Assembly (NCBI RefSeq): GCF_900095385.1
Contig: NZ_FMID01000043.1
Location: 1 to 33,623 of the forward strand
Origin: Methanoculleus chikugoensis
Lineage (GTDB): Archaea; Halobacteriota; Methanomicrobia; Methanomicrobiales; Methanoculleaceae
DNA: 33,623 bases
Direction: 5' to 3'
Below the pieces are notes generated by a model that was not told the origin of the DNA, ran no database searches, and was given only the letters and a program-made list of their open reading frames with translations. The position numbers were made by a program, and so were the translations under genes. Positions 24,445 to 33,440 of this stretch are shown here, in pieces (position 1 is the first letter of the stretch; each line of letters opens with the position of its first letter).

Positions 24445-27296
24445 CCGGAGAAGGCGGAGAACGGAGGCTCTTTCGCTACTACCCGGAAGACTTCGGGGCG
24501 CTCCCCGTCCGGGTCGTCCACGTGGATCTCGTCTTCGACGTCTATGACGGACACACCCGGGTCGTCTCCGCCCTCACCGCCGGAACGCTCGACGCGCCGC
24601 TCTCGTCGCTCTCCCTGAACGCCCGCGACCTGGATATCCTCCGCGTGGAGTCCGCCGGATACGCCGTCACCCACACCTACGACCGGGACGCGGCGACCCT
24701 CACCGTCGCCTTCGATCCCCCCGTCCCGCCCCGGACACAGTTCACCCTCGAGACCGAGACGATCTGCCGGCCGAGCACCCACGTCCTCGAAGGCCTCTAC
24801 TACGACGGGCGATGCCCCGGCGGGCCGCCCACCCAGATCACCCAGTGCCAGCAGTGGGGGTTCCAGCGGCTGGTCCCCTGCCTCGACGACATGACCGCGA
24901 AGTGTACCTACACGACGACGATCGTCGCGGATAATGGATATACGGTCACCATATCGAACGGCGACCCGGCAGGATCCCGGATCCCCTGCGCCCCCGGCCG
25001 CTCCGTGCAGCGGTACGAGAACACCAGAACCCCGATGGCTCCCTACCTCTTCTTCCTCGGGGTGGGGTGCTACGACACCCACCGGCGCGAGTTCGAGTAT
25101 CCCGACGGGCGGACGTTCGTCCTCGAACTCCTCGCGAAACCCGGTTCCGACCCGGAGGAAGCGGAGCGTGCGCTCGATATCCTCGCGGACGCCGTGATGT
25201 GGGTTCACCTCTTCACCGGCCCGGAAGAGTACCGCGACCGCAAGACCCGGGAAGAGGTGTGGCGGCTCGTGCGGGTGCGCGACGAGGCGAAACGTTCCGG
25301 CGACGTCAAGGTGCTCGAAGAGACCAGGAAGACGCTCAAAGACCTCATCTCGACCATCACGCCGGGCTACGCCTACACCGGGGCGGTCTACCGGGAGATC
25401 GCCATGCAGAACTCCGACTTCGGCGGGATGGAGAACGTCGGGAACACGACGATCGCCGCGAACCGGCTCATGCCCGGGCCCGACACCACCGACCCGGCCT
25501 TCGAGTATCTGGTCCGGGTGAAGGTTCACGAGTACTACCACAACGAGAACGGTTCCGAGGTGACCGGATGGAGCCCGTTCGAGATCTGGCTGAACGAGGC
25601 CGTGACCGTCCACGTCGAGAACCAGCACCATGCCTTCTTCTTCGGCGAGGCCTACTCCCGCATCAAGACCGTGCTCGACCTCCTCGATCCCGCGGCCGGG
25701 ACGCTCACGCTCGACCGGGGCGCAGGGTCGATGCCGATCGAACCGGACGGCTTCAACGACCCGAACGACCTCATCACGGGGGTTACCTACGTGAAAGCCC
25801 CCGAGTTCGTCAGGATGATCGAGACGCTGATGGGAAAGGAGGCGTTTGCCGAGGCGCTCGGCCGCTACCACGACCGGTTCCGGCACGCGAACGCCTCGCG
25901 GGCGGACTGGCTGCGCTGCATGGAGGAGGTCTCGGGGCAGGATTTCTCGGGAATGGCTGCGGTCTGGCTGAAGGAGAAGGAGTACCCGGTCCTCGCGGTA
26001 TCCCCCGCGTACGACCCGGCCGCCCGACGGTTCACCGTCGCCTACCGCCAGAGCCGCTCGCCCGGCGGCCGTCTCTGGGAGTTCCCGTTCCGTTTCGCGC
26101 TCGTCGACGCCGAAGGCAGGGACATCCGGGAGACGACCGTCAGGATCGCCGACGAGGCCGGGGAGATCATCCTCGACGGTGTAGATAGGCCCGCGTTCCT
26201 CTCGCTCAACCGCAGTTACTCCTTCTATGGGAAGACAGCATACCGGCCGCCGGAGGACGAACTCTACCTCCAGGTCGAGAGAGACCCAGATATCGTCGGC
26301 CGGTTCACCGCGTTCCTCGCGCTCGCCGACCGGGAGATGGTGCGGCTCCTCGAAGATCCGGGCGCAGCCGTCTCCGACCGGTTCGCCGACCTCTGCGCCG
26401 CCCTCCTCGCCGACGACTCTCTCATGGAGGAGGCGGGCGGGCAGTTCCTGACCATCTTCCCCTCGGTGGAGGACGAGCGGTTCGCCCACCGTTACCGGGC
26501 GCTCCATGACGCCCGAAGAGCGATCCTCACCGCCGTCGCCGCACGGGGCGGCGAGACCCTCCTCAGTGTTTACCGGCAGGCGGCAAAAGCGTCTCCCGCC
26601 GCGCCAGACAGCCTGGAGGAAGAGGGCGCGGCAATCCGGCGGCGGCAGCGCAAAAACGCCTGTCTTTCGATCCTCGCGACCCGGGACACCCCGGAGGTTC
26701 ACCGGCTGCTCCTCTCCCAGTTCCGGGAAGCCACGGCCGCAACCGACCGGCTCGCCGCGTTCTCGCTGATCCTCGAAAGCAGCGCTCCGGAACGGCAGGA
26801 GATCTTCGAAACCTTCGCAGCTCTCTCTGCAAAAAGCCCCGTCGCGTGGGAATCCTTCCTCGCCGCCGTCGCCGGAAGCGACTGTGACGACCTCGTTCCC
26901 GTTCTGGAACGGATCGAGTCCTCGCCGGCCTTCGCATTCGAGCAGGCCGACCAGCAGCGGGCGCTCTATGGGCGGTTCGCGCTGAACAGGAAGCGGTCGC
27001 TCGAAACCGAAGACGGGCGGGCCTACCTTGCAGAGGTGCTCCGGCGGCTCGCCCCGGTCAACGAGTACAGCACCGTCCGGGCTCTCGATGCGTTCGCATT
27101 CATCGACGGGATGGAGCACCGCCACCGGGTTCCGGCGGTCGCGGTGCTTGCAGACCTCCTCGCCGGCCTCGATCCGGGTGCATACCCCGCGGTCTACAAC
27201 AACGCCCGCCGCTTCCTCCTCGGCGCCCCGGAGGCAGTCCGCGCATACGAGGAGGAGCACGGGGCGATCCCAGGACTCCGGGAACCCGCCCCCTGA
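24441..27296 (+). CDS. M1 family zinc aminopeptidase
   Basis: A 951-residue M1 peptidase, which removes N-terminal residues from peptides in the cytoplasm. The zinc site is HEYYH (His363, Glu364, His367) with the third ligand Glu386 in WLNEAVT, the exact HExxH-x18-E spacing. The substrate motif is GGMEN at 328-332, a variant of GAMEN. The beta-sandwich N domain and a long helical C domain (about 590-951) give the aminopeptidase N layout. TTG 24441 is taken as start: GAGG lies 7 bases upstream and the codon overlaps the HEAT gene stop. The frame is open back to 24243 only because it shadows the HEAT gene. Confidence 0.9.
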   Translation: MTGEGGERRLFRYYPEDFGALPVRVVHVDLVFDVYDGHTRVVSALTAGTLDAPLSSLSLNARDLDILRVESAGYAVTHTYDRDAATLTVAFDPPVPPRTQFTLETETICRPSTHVLEGLYYDGRCPGGPPTQITQCQQWGFQRLVPCLDDMTAKCTYTTTIVADNGYTVTISNGDPAGSRIPCAPGRSVQRYENTRTPMAPYLFFLGVGCYDTHRREFEYPDGRTFVLELLAKPGSDPEEAERALDILADAVMWVHLFTGPEEYRDRKTREEVWRLVRVRDEAKRSGDVKVLEETRKTLKDLISTITPGYAYTGAVYREIAMQNSDFGGMENVGNTTIAANRLMPGPDTTDPAFEYLVRVKVHEYYHNENGSEVTGWSPFEIWLNEAVTVHVENQHHAFFFGEAYSRIKTVLDLLDPAAGTLTLDRGAGSMPIEPDGFNDPNDLITGVTYVKAPEFVRMIETLMGKEAFAEALGRYHDRFRHANASRADWLRCMEEVSGQDFSGMAAVWLKEKEYPVLAVSPAYDPAARRFTVAYRQSRSPGGRLWEFPFRFALVDAEGRDIRETTVRIADEAGEIILDGVDRPAFLSLNRSYSFYGKTAYRPPEDELYLQVERDPDIVGRFTAFLALADREMVRLLEDPGAAVSDRFADLCAALLADDSLMEEAGGQFLTIFPSVEDERFAHRYRALHDARRAILTAVAARGGETLLSVYRQAAKASPAAPDSLEEEGAAIRRRQRKNACLSILATRDTPEVHRLLLSQFREATAATDRLAAFSLILESSAPERQEIFETFAALSAKSPVAWESFLAAVAGSDCDDLVPVLERIESSPAFAFEQADQQRALYGRFALNRKRSLETEDGRAYLAEVLRRLAPVNEYSTVRALDAFAFIDGMEHRHRVPAVAVLADLLAGLDPGAYPAVYNNARRFLLGAPEAVRAYEEEHGAIPGLREPAP

Positions 27297-27297
27297 C

Positions 27298-28135
27298 CTA
27301 CCCGTACCCGAGGCGCAGCCCGACGCCGGTCTCCCGGACGTTCGCTATCCGTGCAAGAGCAATCTTTGCCGCAAGGTCGGTGCAGTGGCAGGGGTGGAGG
27401 GCTGCCGGCCGCACCTCCGCGAAATAGTCGAGAATACCCTCTATCTGCTCCGGTGGTGCATCGAGGAGATGGAACCCGCCGATGACGTCGGCGACCCGGT
27501 CCTCGTTGCAGACCTCGCGCGCCTGCTCGACAATCGAGCAGATCCCCGAGTGAGAGCAACCGGTTACGATGACGAGCCCCTCCGCGGTCTTGCAGGCGAG
27601 CGCGGTGTCGTCGATGACGGTGTCGTCCCGGATGCCGTCGGGTGTAGACGTAGCCGCATGGGGGCGCCCTCTCGAACTCGAACCGCCGCTCGATCTCGCC
27701 GAGGAAGACCAGGTTTTCGGTCAGCCAGAGGGAGGCCGGTGTGAGGAGGACATTCCCGTGCCGGAAGAGTTCCTCGACCGAGAGGTGGCACCCGATCTCC
27801 CCGACGCCGTTGCAGCTCCGGGTGAGGAACGCATCCGGATGGGCGATGAACGCGGGTTCAATCCGCTCGCGGCCCTCGAGGATAGCCTCGGTATGAAGCC
27901 GGATGAGAGCATCGAGGCCCCAGGTGTGATCGAGGTGGCCGTGGGAGATGACGACGTCATCGACGCGGAGGAGGTCGATCCCCATCTTTTGGGCGTTGGC
28001 AACGAGGATGCCCGAGTACCCGGCATCGAAGAGAACCCGGGTCCCGCCGTCCTCAATGTGAATGGAGAGCCCCGGCTCCGCGAGGAAGTAGCGGTCGGTG
28101 AGGGTGGCGTTATCCACGAGGACCGCGAGTTTCAT
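27298..28135 (-). pseudogene. Metallo-beta-lactamase-fold hydrolase, frameshifted
   Basis: The first 157 codons encode an MBL-fold enzyme (MKLAVLVDNATLTDRYFLAE, VVISHGHLDHTWG with metal ligands HxHxDH). Around the five-G run at 27660-27664 (plus strand) the frame breaks. With one base removed, the product continues as DGIRDDTVIDDTALACKTAE, then LVIVTGCSHSGICSIVEQA, HPCHCTDLA and a stop at 27298, exactly the family's second half. The intact protein would be about 278 residues and resembles the MJ0301-like group linked to dihydropterin chemistry. Either a recent inactivation or a sequencing error in the homopolymer. GGAGG precedes ATG 28135. It ends one base after the convergent M1 gene. Confidence 0.8.
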
Positions 28136-28299
28136 CTCGACCGCCTCCGGCATGTAGCGACGGAAGTGGCGCCCCGGGACGCTGCTTCGGCCGCAAACGG
28201 ATCCATGCGGATACTGGGAACGTCGCGGTTAAGAAAGTATCCTGCGGCCGCCGGAGGAAAGAAGTCGCTCCCCGCGAAACGCTATGGAGGAGGAATACC

Positions 28300-28692
28300 A
28301 TGATGGAATCGGGTTATGAGACCTTCTCTCCCGGAGAACCGGCGGAACTCGAAGCGATCGGCCTCGCAGCCGGGATGCGGCTTGGGCTCGATCGCCTGAA
28401 AGACCTGCAGGAACGCCGCGACGTAGAGGTCATCCTCTACTTCGACGAGGACCTCGCCCGGAACTCGACGCTTGAGGCTGATTACGCGGACTTCCGGATC
28501 GTCCCGGTGCAGGCCCGGCCGTTCATGCCGCTCGCGGTCTTTCTCCGGGTGATCGCGGAGCGGGATCCGGAGTTCTCGGAGCGCACGTGCCGGGAGCCCC
28601 CGGTGGTCGAGGTTCTCGAGACCGGGATGCTCAACCGCTACTCAGGGTGCGTCGCCTGCAGAAGGCCGTACGTGAAAGCGCTCCTGCTGTAA
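28300..28692 (+). CDS. Hypothetical protein with C-terminal Cys-x2-Cys
   Basis: A 130-residue protein of no recognised family. The N-terminus is acidic with a helix (AELEAIGLAAGMRLGLDRLK). A strand-rich centre (VEVILYFDEDLA, FRIVPVQARPFMPLAVFLR) follows, and the tail GCVACRRPYVKALLL has a CxxC pair. GGAGGAGG (28286-28293) gives a very strong ribosome binding site for ATG 28300; ATG 28303 is also possible. It is convergent with the 2H phosphodiesterase gene, 7 bases apart. Confidence 0.72.
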   Translation: MMESGYETFSPGEPAELEAIGLAAGMRLGLDRLKDLQERRDVEVILYFDEDLARNSTLEADYADFRIVPVQARPFMPLAVFLRVIAERDPEFSERTCREPPVVEVLETGMLNRYSGCVACRRPYVKALLL

Positions 28693-28699
28693 CTCCGTT

Positions 28700-29347
28700 C
28701 TATCGGCGCGTCGCCGCCCCGCCGCGACCGAGATCGAACGCCGCGAGGACCCGGCGGCAGGTGCAGTGGCTCCCGAGGTGGCAGAGAGCCGCCTTCGTCA
28801 CCTCGAACCGGACGGGAAAGTCGATACCGGGGATGATCTCCGGGAGATCGCCGAACCCGAGTGTGATGTGCGGCGAGTAGCGCTCGTACGCGGAGGTCTT
28901 CGGAAACCGCAGGAGGCAGTCGACGGACGGCGCGGAGGCTTCCCCGGAGAAGGCTGAAGGCCCCGTCGGGGCCGCCTGATACGGCATCACTGCGTTCATC
29001 ACGGCCTTGTGAAAGAGTTGGAGGATCTCCGCCCTGAGGATGTGGAAGGTGGAGACGGTCTCGCCCACGTTCTTGCGGTGCTTTGCAACGGCGTCGATGG
29101 TCAGGGCCATGGGGGAGCAACGCTGCGTAATCCGCTCAACCTTCGCGGAAATCTCCGGGATATCCCCCCGCCTTGCCGGGAGCATCGCGACCGATATATG
29201 AGGGAGGCAGCCCCCCCGGTCGAGACGTATCGCTCCGTCCGGGTTGCCGGCAAGCAGCGTCCGGTTCGCGCCGATCGCCAGATCCATGATCGGGCCGGGC
29301 GGAAGGAGGACGAGATCGACGGCGATCGTTTCGGGAAGTTCGTGCAT
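28700..29347 (-). CDS. 2H phosphodiesterase / 2'-5' RNA ligase-like protein
   Basis: A 215-residue protein with the two catalytic motifs of the 2H superfamily, HIS at residues 50-52 (LPHISVAM) and HIT at 160-162 (SPHITLGFG), at suitable spacing. These enzymes open or join 2',5'-phosphodiester or cyclic phosphate bonds in RNA or nucleotides; the substrate here is unknown. The C-terminus carries a His/Cys cluster (HLGSHCTCRR). ATG 29347 lies about 25 bases from a minus-strand T-rich TATA-like element (CTTTTTTACC, about 29367-29376), so it is likely leaderless; the open frame to 29386 adds residues across that element. Confidence 0.83.
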   Translation of the reverse strand: MHELPETIAVDLVLLPPGPIMDLAIGANRTLLAGNPDGAIRLDRGGCLPHISVAMLPARRGDIPEISAKVERITQRCSPMALTIDAVAKHRKNVGETVSTFHILRAEILQLFHKAVMNAVMPYQAAPTGPSAFSGEASAPSVDCLLRFPKTSAYERYSPHITLGFGDLPEIIPGIDFPVRFEVTKAALCHLGSHCTCRRVLAAFDLGRGGAATRR

Positions 29348-29426
29348 GGTGCCGAAGAGAGCGGCGGGGTAAAAAAGCGTTGTCACCCGGAAATTTACTT
29401 CCCGCCGGGTGACGCCCCGGACGCCA

Positions 29427-29627
29427 TCACCACCTCACGCCGAAGATCGGCTCCTCCTCGACGAGGTTCGTGATCCTTCGGACGCTCGCCTCCATCGGCA
29501 TCTCCTCTCCGCTGCAAAGACCCTGTTTGAGTTGTTCCAGACCTGCAGCCACCGAGTCGTCCTTCGAACGAACACCGCTTACCGTCACCCTGAACGTCAG
29601 CGTCACCAGCCATTGGGTCGGCTCCAT
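29427..29627 (-). CDS. Small hypothetical protein
   Basis: A 66-residue protein, MEPTQWLVTLTFRVTVSGVR and on, predicted as a strand pair followed by a helix and a short C-terminal strand (EEPIFGVRW). No family is recognised. The purine-rich GAGGGGGAGAG directly before ATG 29627 can serve as ribosome binding site, and GGTATACT (minus, about 29655-29662) may be a TATA box. The regular alternation and codon use support a real gene, but the size keeps confidence moderate. Confidence 0.55.
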   Translation of the reverse strand: MEPTQWLVTLTFRVTVSGVRSKDDSVAAGLEQLKQGLCSGEEMPMEASVRRITNLVEEEPIFGVRW

Positions 29628-30018
29628 CTCTCCCCCCTCACGATGGGAACGGAGTATACCGCCTGCGGGTCATAAAGGCAGCTCATGATCGGGGAGGTTG
29701 TGCGCCGGATACCCCGTGCGACAGGAATAGCAAAAAATGGGGGACTGATGAGTGAGAACGGAGAGCAGCACGGCATTATGAGAACGTACAGAGGTGTTGA
29801 AGCGTTTCATCACGCATGGAGGTATCGTTGCGGTCACGCATCCGGTCCGTACCGGCTCAACCGTATCCCGACCATAATATATTTCTTGGATAATATAATG
29901 TTTCCGCGGTGCCCGGCATATCGCCCCACCCTGAACCGGTGAGAGCAGCCGTGCACAACGATTATATATAACCACCAGGGAGTCGGACTCCGACTACCTG
30001 CCCGGGAGGGATGGGAGG
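29628..30018. promoter_or_regulatory. Intergenic region with promoter of the ABC operon
   Basis: No gene is supported; short open frames here have no gene-like composition. AT-rich blocks occur at about 29872-29900. ATTATATATA (29961-29970) is a clear TATA box; with a start near 29997 it would drive the COG1361 gene at 30019, whose ribosome binding sites are GGGAGGG (30004-30010) and GGGAGG. Confidence 0.6.
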
Positions 30019-31290
30019 ATGATCCGGGTATCCGCGGCTGCGCCCCGAAGGGGCATAAGAAGGCTGACGATCGGTTATCTTGTGAGCGCACTCATTCTCA
30101 TCCTGCTCCTCGCCCCGGCAGCAACGGCCGCCCCGTCGGTGATCGTCTCCAACTTCACCGTCACCCCCGCCGTCCTGATGCCCGGCGACGAAGGGACAAT
30201 CACCGTGGTGCTCACGAGCACCGCACTGCCGGCCGCGGGATCGCCGCTCAACATCCGGCTCGACCCCGGCACCGGGGAGATGAACACCTCGACGGAGACG
30301 GAGGAGAACGCCTACATCGAGAACGTGCTCCTGCACAGTACAGACGTCGAGGTCATGAGCGGGAGTTTCCAGGATATCGGCGAGATCGGCCCCGGCCAAT
30401 CCTTCCCGGTCACGTTCCGGATTCGCGCCCCGGGAGAAGAGGGGATATACTTCCCGGAGGTCTGGGTCAGCGTGCGGGACGGGGAGAATGTACGATACCC
30501 CGTGCCGGTGAACGTCGGCACCGCATACGCCATAGCCAAGAGGCCGGCGCTCCGGGTGGAGAGGACCGTTCCGGCGTCCGTCGACCCGGGCGACCCCTTC
30601 AACGTCACGCTGACCATTCATAACGACGGCCAGGCCACCGCGAGCGACATCGCCGTCGGCGTCAATGCGACCTCCGGCGGGATCGCCCCGCGGAACGCGG
30701 AGAACTACTACATCCCCGAACTCGAAGCGGGGGGAGACGCCGTCCTGAACCTGACCTTCGAGACCGATACCAGCGCACCGCTCGGCCTTACCCCGATCCT
30801 CGTCACCGTCGACTACCGGGGCGCCGACCTCGCGCCGTCGAGGCAGGTCGCGACGATCGGGATCCCCGTCGTCGGCAAAGCCGAGATGGGCGTCGCCTCC
30901 ATCAGGACCGAGCCCGCCCGGATCACCGCCGGGGAGACGGTCGACCTGACGATCCGGCTGGAGAACACCGGGACGGCGGATGCGGAATCGGTCAGGGCGA
31001 CCATCGAGGGTCTCGCCCTCCCGGGCTCAAAAGAAGCGTTCCTCGGGACGATCGAGCCGGGGAACGACGGGCCCGCCATCTTCTCACTCGTTGCCGACGA
31101 GGCGGGAGAGTTCGGCTACACCCTCGTCGTCCGGTATACCGACGACTACGGAGAGCATACGGTCAGGCAGGCCCTGCAGGTCGTCGTCACCGGGCAGAAC
31201 CCGGTTCCGATGATCGCGGTCGCGGCAGCCGCCCTCATCGTCGCCGCCGCGGCCGCGATCTACTGGTACCGGCGACGAAAGGAGGAGTGA
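30019..31290 (+). CDS. COG1361-type surface protein with CARDB-like domains
   Basis: A 423-residue exported, membrane-anchored protein. Residues 1-38 form a signal peptide (twin basic start, LVSALILILLLAPAATAA). The body is two to three immunoglobulin-like CARDB/NEW3 repeats (for example VDPGDPFNVTLTIHNDGQAT and ITAGETVDLTIRLENTGTAD). The C-terminus is a transmembrane helix (MIAVAAAALIVAAAAAIYWY) followed by RRRKEE, leaving the bulk outside. Such proteins are commonly encoded with MacB/LolE-like permeases in methanogens and probably act as the extracellular partner. It overlaps or nearly abuts the permease gene. Confidence 0.84.
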   Translation: MIRVSAAAPRRGIRRLTIGYLVSALILILLLAPAATAAPSVIVSNFTVTPAVLMPGDEGTITVVLTSTALPAAGSPLNIRLDPGTGEMNTSTETEENAYIENVLLHSTDVEVMSGSFQDIGEIGPGQSFPVTFRIRAPGEEGIYFPEVWVSVRDGENVRYPVPVNVGTAYAIAKRPALRVERTVPASVDPGDPFNVTLTIHNDGQATASDIAVGVNATSGGIAPRNAENYYIPELEAGGDAVLNLTFETDTSAPLGLTPILVTVDYRGADLAPSRQVATIGIPVVGKAEMGVASIRTEPARITAGETVDLTIRLENTGTADAESVRATIEGLALPGSKEAFLGTIEPGNDGPAIFSLVADEAGEFGYTLVVRYTDDYGEHTVRQALQVVVTGQNPVPMIAVAAAALIVAAAAAIYWYRRRKEE

Positions 31291-31295
31291 CCACG

Positions 31296-32498
31296 GTGTT
31301 TTCAGGCATCAGGGTCTCCGCGTTCCTGGCCTGGAAGTCGATCCAGCGCGGAAGCAGGGGGACGCTCGCCCTCACCATCATGATCATCGCCCTCATCTTC
31401 GTGAACCTGGTCTTCCTCCCCTCCATCATCTCCGGGGTCGTCGTGACCTTCGATACCCAGTCGATCGACTTCGACCTCGGAAACCTGGTCATTGAGCCCC
31501 GGGAAGGCAGCCAGTACATCGACGGCGTGGACGGCCTCCAGAAGAAGGTCGAGCAGATCCCGGGGATCACGGGCACATCGCCCCGCATAACCGCCGGTGC
31601 GACGTACTTTTACCGGGGCCGCAACGCCGCAAGCACGCTCTACGGCATAACCCCGGAAGACGAGCGATCGGTGACCAGGATCGCCGACTACATGACCGCG
31701 GGGGAGTTCCTCTCGGGCGGCGATACCGACGCGATCATCATCGGCGCAACCCTCGCGGGGACGGAAGGGGTGGAGGAGGGGGGCCTCCCCTCGCTTGAGG
31801 GGGTCGGGGTCGGCGACTCGGTGGATGTGGCCTACCCGAACGGTGCAACAAGGACCTACCGGGTGAAGGGGATCTTCGAGACCCAGTCCTTCGGCGTCGA
31901 TACCGCGGCCTTCGTCACCACCCGCGAGATGAGCAGGGTGCTCGGGCTCGATAACCAGGCGTCCGCGATCCTGGTCAAGACCGCGGTCAACGGCAGGGAG
32001 GAGGAGTACAAGACAGAGATCCTCTCCTACGGCGTCCAGGAGGACGTCCTGACGTTCCGGGAGAAGTCGGGGGGGTTCGTCGAGCAGGCGATCCAGAGTT
32101 TCAACATCATCAACGCCATCTCGACACTCGTCAGCCTGATCATCGCCATCGTGGTGGTCTTCATCGTGATCTTCATCAACACCGTGAACCGGCGCCGACA
32201 GATCGGGATCCTGAAAGCAATCGGCATCGACCAGCAGATCATCATCAACTCCTACGTCCTCCAGGTGCTCTTCATCACCGCCGTCGGGGCGCTCGTCGGG
32301 ATCGGGCTGAACGCCGGGGTGACGACCTACCTGACCGCCTACCCGCTCGTCTTCCCCGGCGGCCCGGTCTACCCGGATGTGGAGGCGTCTGCCATCCTCC
32401 GGAGCATCGGGAGCCTCTTCGGGGTCTCGCTGGTGGCGGGCTACATCCCGGCGTGGCGGATCGCGCGGGAGGATATCCTCACCGCAATCAGGGGGTGA
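31296..32498 (+). CDS. ABC transporter permease, MacB/FtsX type
   Basis: A 400-residue permease with the FtsX/MacB layout. There is one N-terminal membrane segment (GTLALTIMIIALIFVNLVFL), a large extracytoplasmic domain of about 220 residues, then three segments (about INAISTLVSLIIAIVVVFIV, VLFITAVGALVGIGLNAGV, and SLFGVSLVAGYIPAW) ending at a cytoplasmic coupling helix ARED. MacB-type proteins work mechanically on periplasmic or surface substrates or export them. GTG 31296 lies at correct spacing from GGAGGAG (31281-31287); GTG 31287, overlapping the previous stop, would be too close to it. Four bases separate it from the ATPase gene. Confidence 0.88.
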   Translation: MFSGIRVSAFLAWKSIQRGSRGTLALTIMIIALIFVNLVFLPSIISGVVVTFDTQSIDFDLGNLVIEPREGSQYIDGVDGLQKKVEQIPGITGTSPRITAGATYFYRGRNAASTLYGITPEDERSVTRIADYMTAGEFLSGGDTDAIIIGATLAGTEGVEEGGLPSLEGVGVGDSVDVAYPNGATRTYRVKGIFETQSFGVDTAAFVTTREMSRVLGLDNQASAILVKTAVNGREEEYKTEILSYGVQEDVLTFREKSGGFVEQAIQSFNIINAISTLVSLIIAIVVVFIVIFINTVNRRRQIGILKAIGIDQQIIINSYVLQVLFITAVGALVGIGLNAGVTTYLTAYPLVFPGGPVYPDVEASAILRSIGSLFGVSLVAGYIPAWRIAREDILTAIRG

Positions 32499-32502
32499 GA
32501 GG

Positions 32503-33189
32503 GTGATCGTGGCGGAAAACCTCACGAGGGTCTACGCGATGGGGAACGTGGAGGTCCGGGCCCTTGCGGGCGTCTCGCTCGAGGTCGCAAAAGGCGAGTT
32601 CGTCGGGATCATGGGAGCGAGTGGCAGCGGCAAGTCGACGCTCCTCCATATCCTCGGGCTCCTCGACCGCCCTACGTCCGGGAGCGTCACGATCGACGGG
32701 ACGGATGTCCTGGCCCTCTCCGACCACCGGCGAACCCTCTTCCGGCTGAACCGGCTCGGCTACGTCTTCCAGGACTACGCGCTCATCGGGGAACTCACGG
32801 CGCTCGAGAACGTCTACCTGACGTCGCTCGTCCGGGGGGCATCGAAGGACGAGTACATCGAGCGGAGCGCCGATATCCTCCGGCGGGTCGGTCTTGGCGA
32901 CCGGATGGACCACCGGCAGAGCGAGCTTTCCGGCGGCGAGCAGCAACGCGTGGCGATAGCCCGGGCGCTCGTGAACAGTCCGAGCATCCTGCTCGCCGAC
33001 GAACCCTGCGCGAACCTCGACAGCCAGACTTCGAAGAGCATCCTCGACCTCTTTGCACGGTTAAATGAGGAACTCGACCAGACGATCGTGATGGTCTCGC
33101 ACGAGGACTGGCACAAGGAGTACTTCTGCCGGATCGTCACCCTCCGGGACGGCCTGATCGGGGATATGGTGGAGTGCAGGAAGGCGTGA
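32503..33189 (+). CDS. ABC transporter ATP-binding protein, LolD/MacB type
   Basis: A 228-residue ATPase that powers the permease encoded just upstream. Walker A is GASGSGKST (38-46), Q-loop YVFQDY (87-92), ABC signature LSGGEQQRVAIARAL (142-156), Walker B ILLADEP (162-168), D-loop NLD, and the H-loop in MVSHE. Size and LLHILGLLDRPTSG match the LolD/MacB subfamily. GTG 32503 is preceded by GGTGA; GTG 32509 is an alternative. Last gene of the operon, followed by repeat locus D. Confidence 0.93.
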   Translation: MIVAENLTRVYAMGNVEVRALAGVSLEVAKGEFVGIMGASGSGKSTLLHILGLLDRPTSGSVTIDGTDVLALSDHRRTLFRLNRLGYVFQDYALIGELTALENVYLTSLVRGASKDEYIERSADILRRVGLGDRMDHRQSELSGGEQQRVAIARALVNSPSILLADEPCANLDSQTSKSILDLFARLNEELDQTIVMVSHEDWHKEYFCRIVTLRDGLIGDMVECRKA

Positions 33190-33234
33190 CATACTCCACG
33201 GGCTGGAGTTTCATGCAGAGTCCGTAGCGAATGT

Positions 33235-33305
33235 CTCACTTCGCGGCTTCGCGGCTTCGTGTGAGTTTTCAGTAAAGGGGATGACGAAGCATCACGCGAA
33301 GTGCG
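33235..33305. repeat. Dispersed CTTCGCG/CGCGTGAG repeat locus D
   Basis: Tandem CTTCGCGG units at 33239-33258 lead into CTTCGTGTGAG (33255-33265), and the inverted ATCACGCGAAGTGCG follows at 33291-33305. This is the shortest of the four loci of this repeat family in the window. Confidence 0.65.
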
Positions 33306-33392
33306 ACGTAATTAGGGCATTCACCACCCTGCATCTGTCCTGGAGCATGAACGTGCGCCCACCCATACACGCTGAGCAGAAAAAAACGGCGC

Positions 33393-33408
33393 CGATATTT
33401 TTATATCG
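33393..33408 (+). promoter_or_regulatory. TATA box within an inverted repeat
   Basis: CGATAT-TTTT-ATATCG is a perfect 6-base inverted repeat. Its T-rich centre and right arm (TTTTTATA) serve as TATA box for the gene at 33441, with transcription expected near 33428. Overlap of a symmetric site with the TATA box would suit a repressor. Confidence 0.5.
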
Positions 33409-33440
33409 AACGCAGTATACAAACCCGGCCGGCGAGAGGC

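Noticed and set aside
24288-27260. 990-residue open frame on the minus strand
   Set aside because: It lies fully opposite the M1 aminopeptidase with its intact zinc site; long antisense frames are expected in such GC-rich DNA and this one has no family pattern.
29685-29942. 85-residue plus-strand open frame
   Set aside because: Composition is unlike neighbours, it covers AT-rich promoter-like blocks and shows no family pattern; I could not support it as a gene.
31302-32525. 407-residue open frame on the minus strand
   Set aside because: Antisense of the ABC permease; it is Asp/His/Arg-rich and has no membrane segments or motifs.
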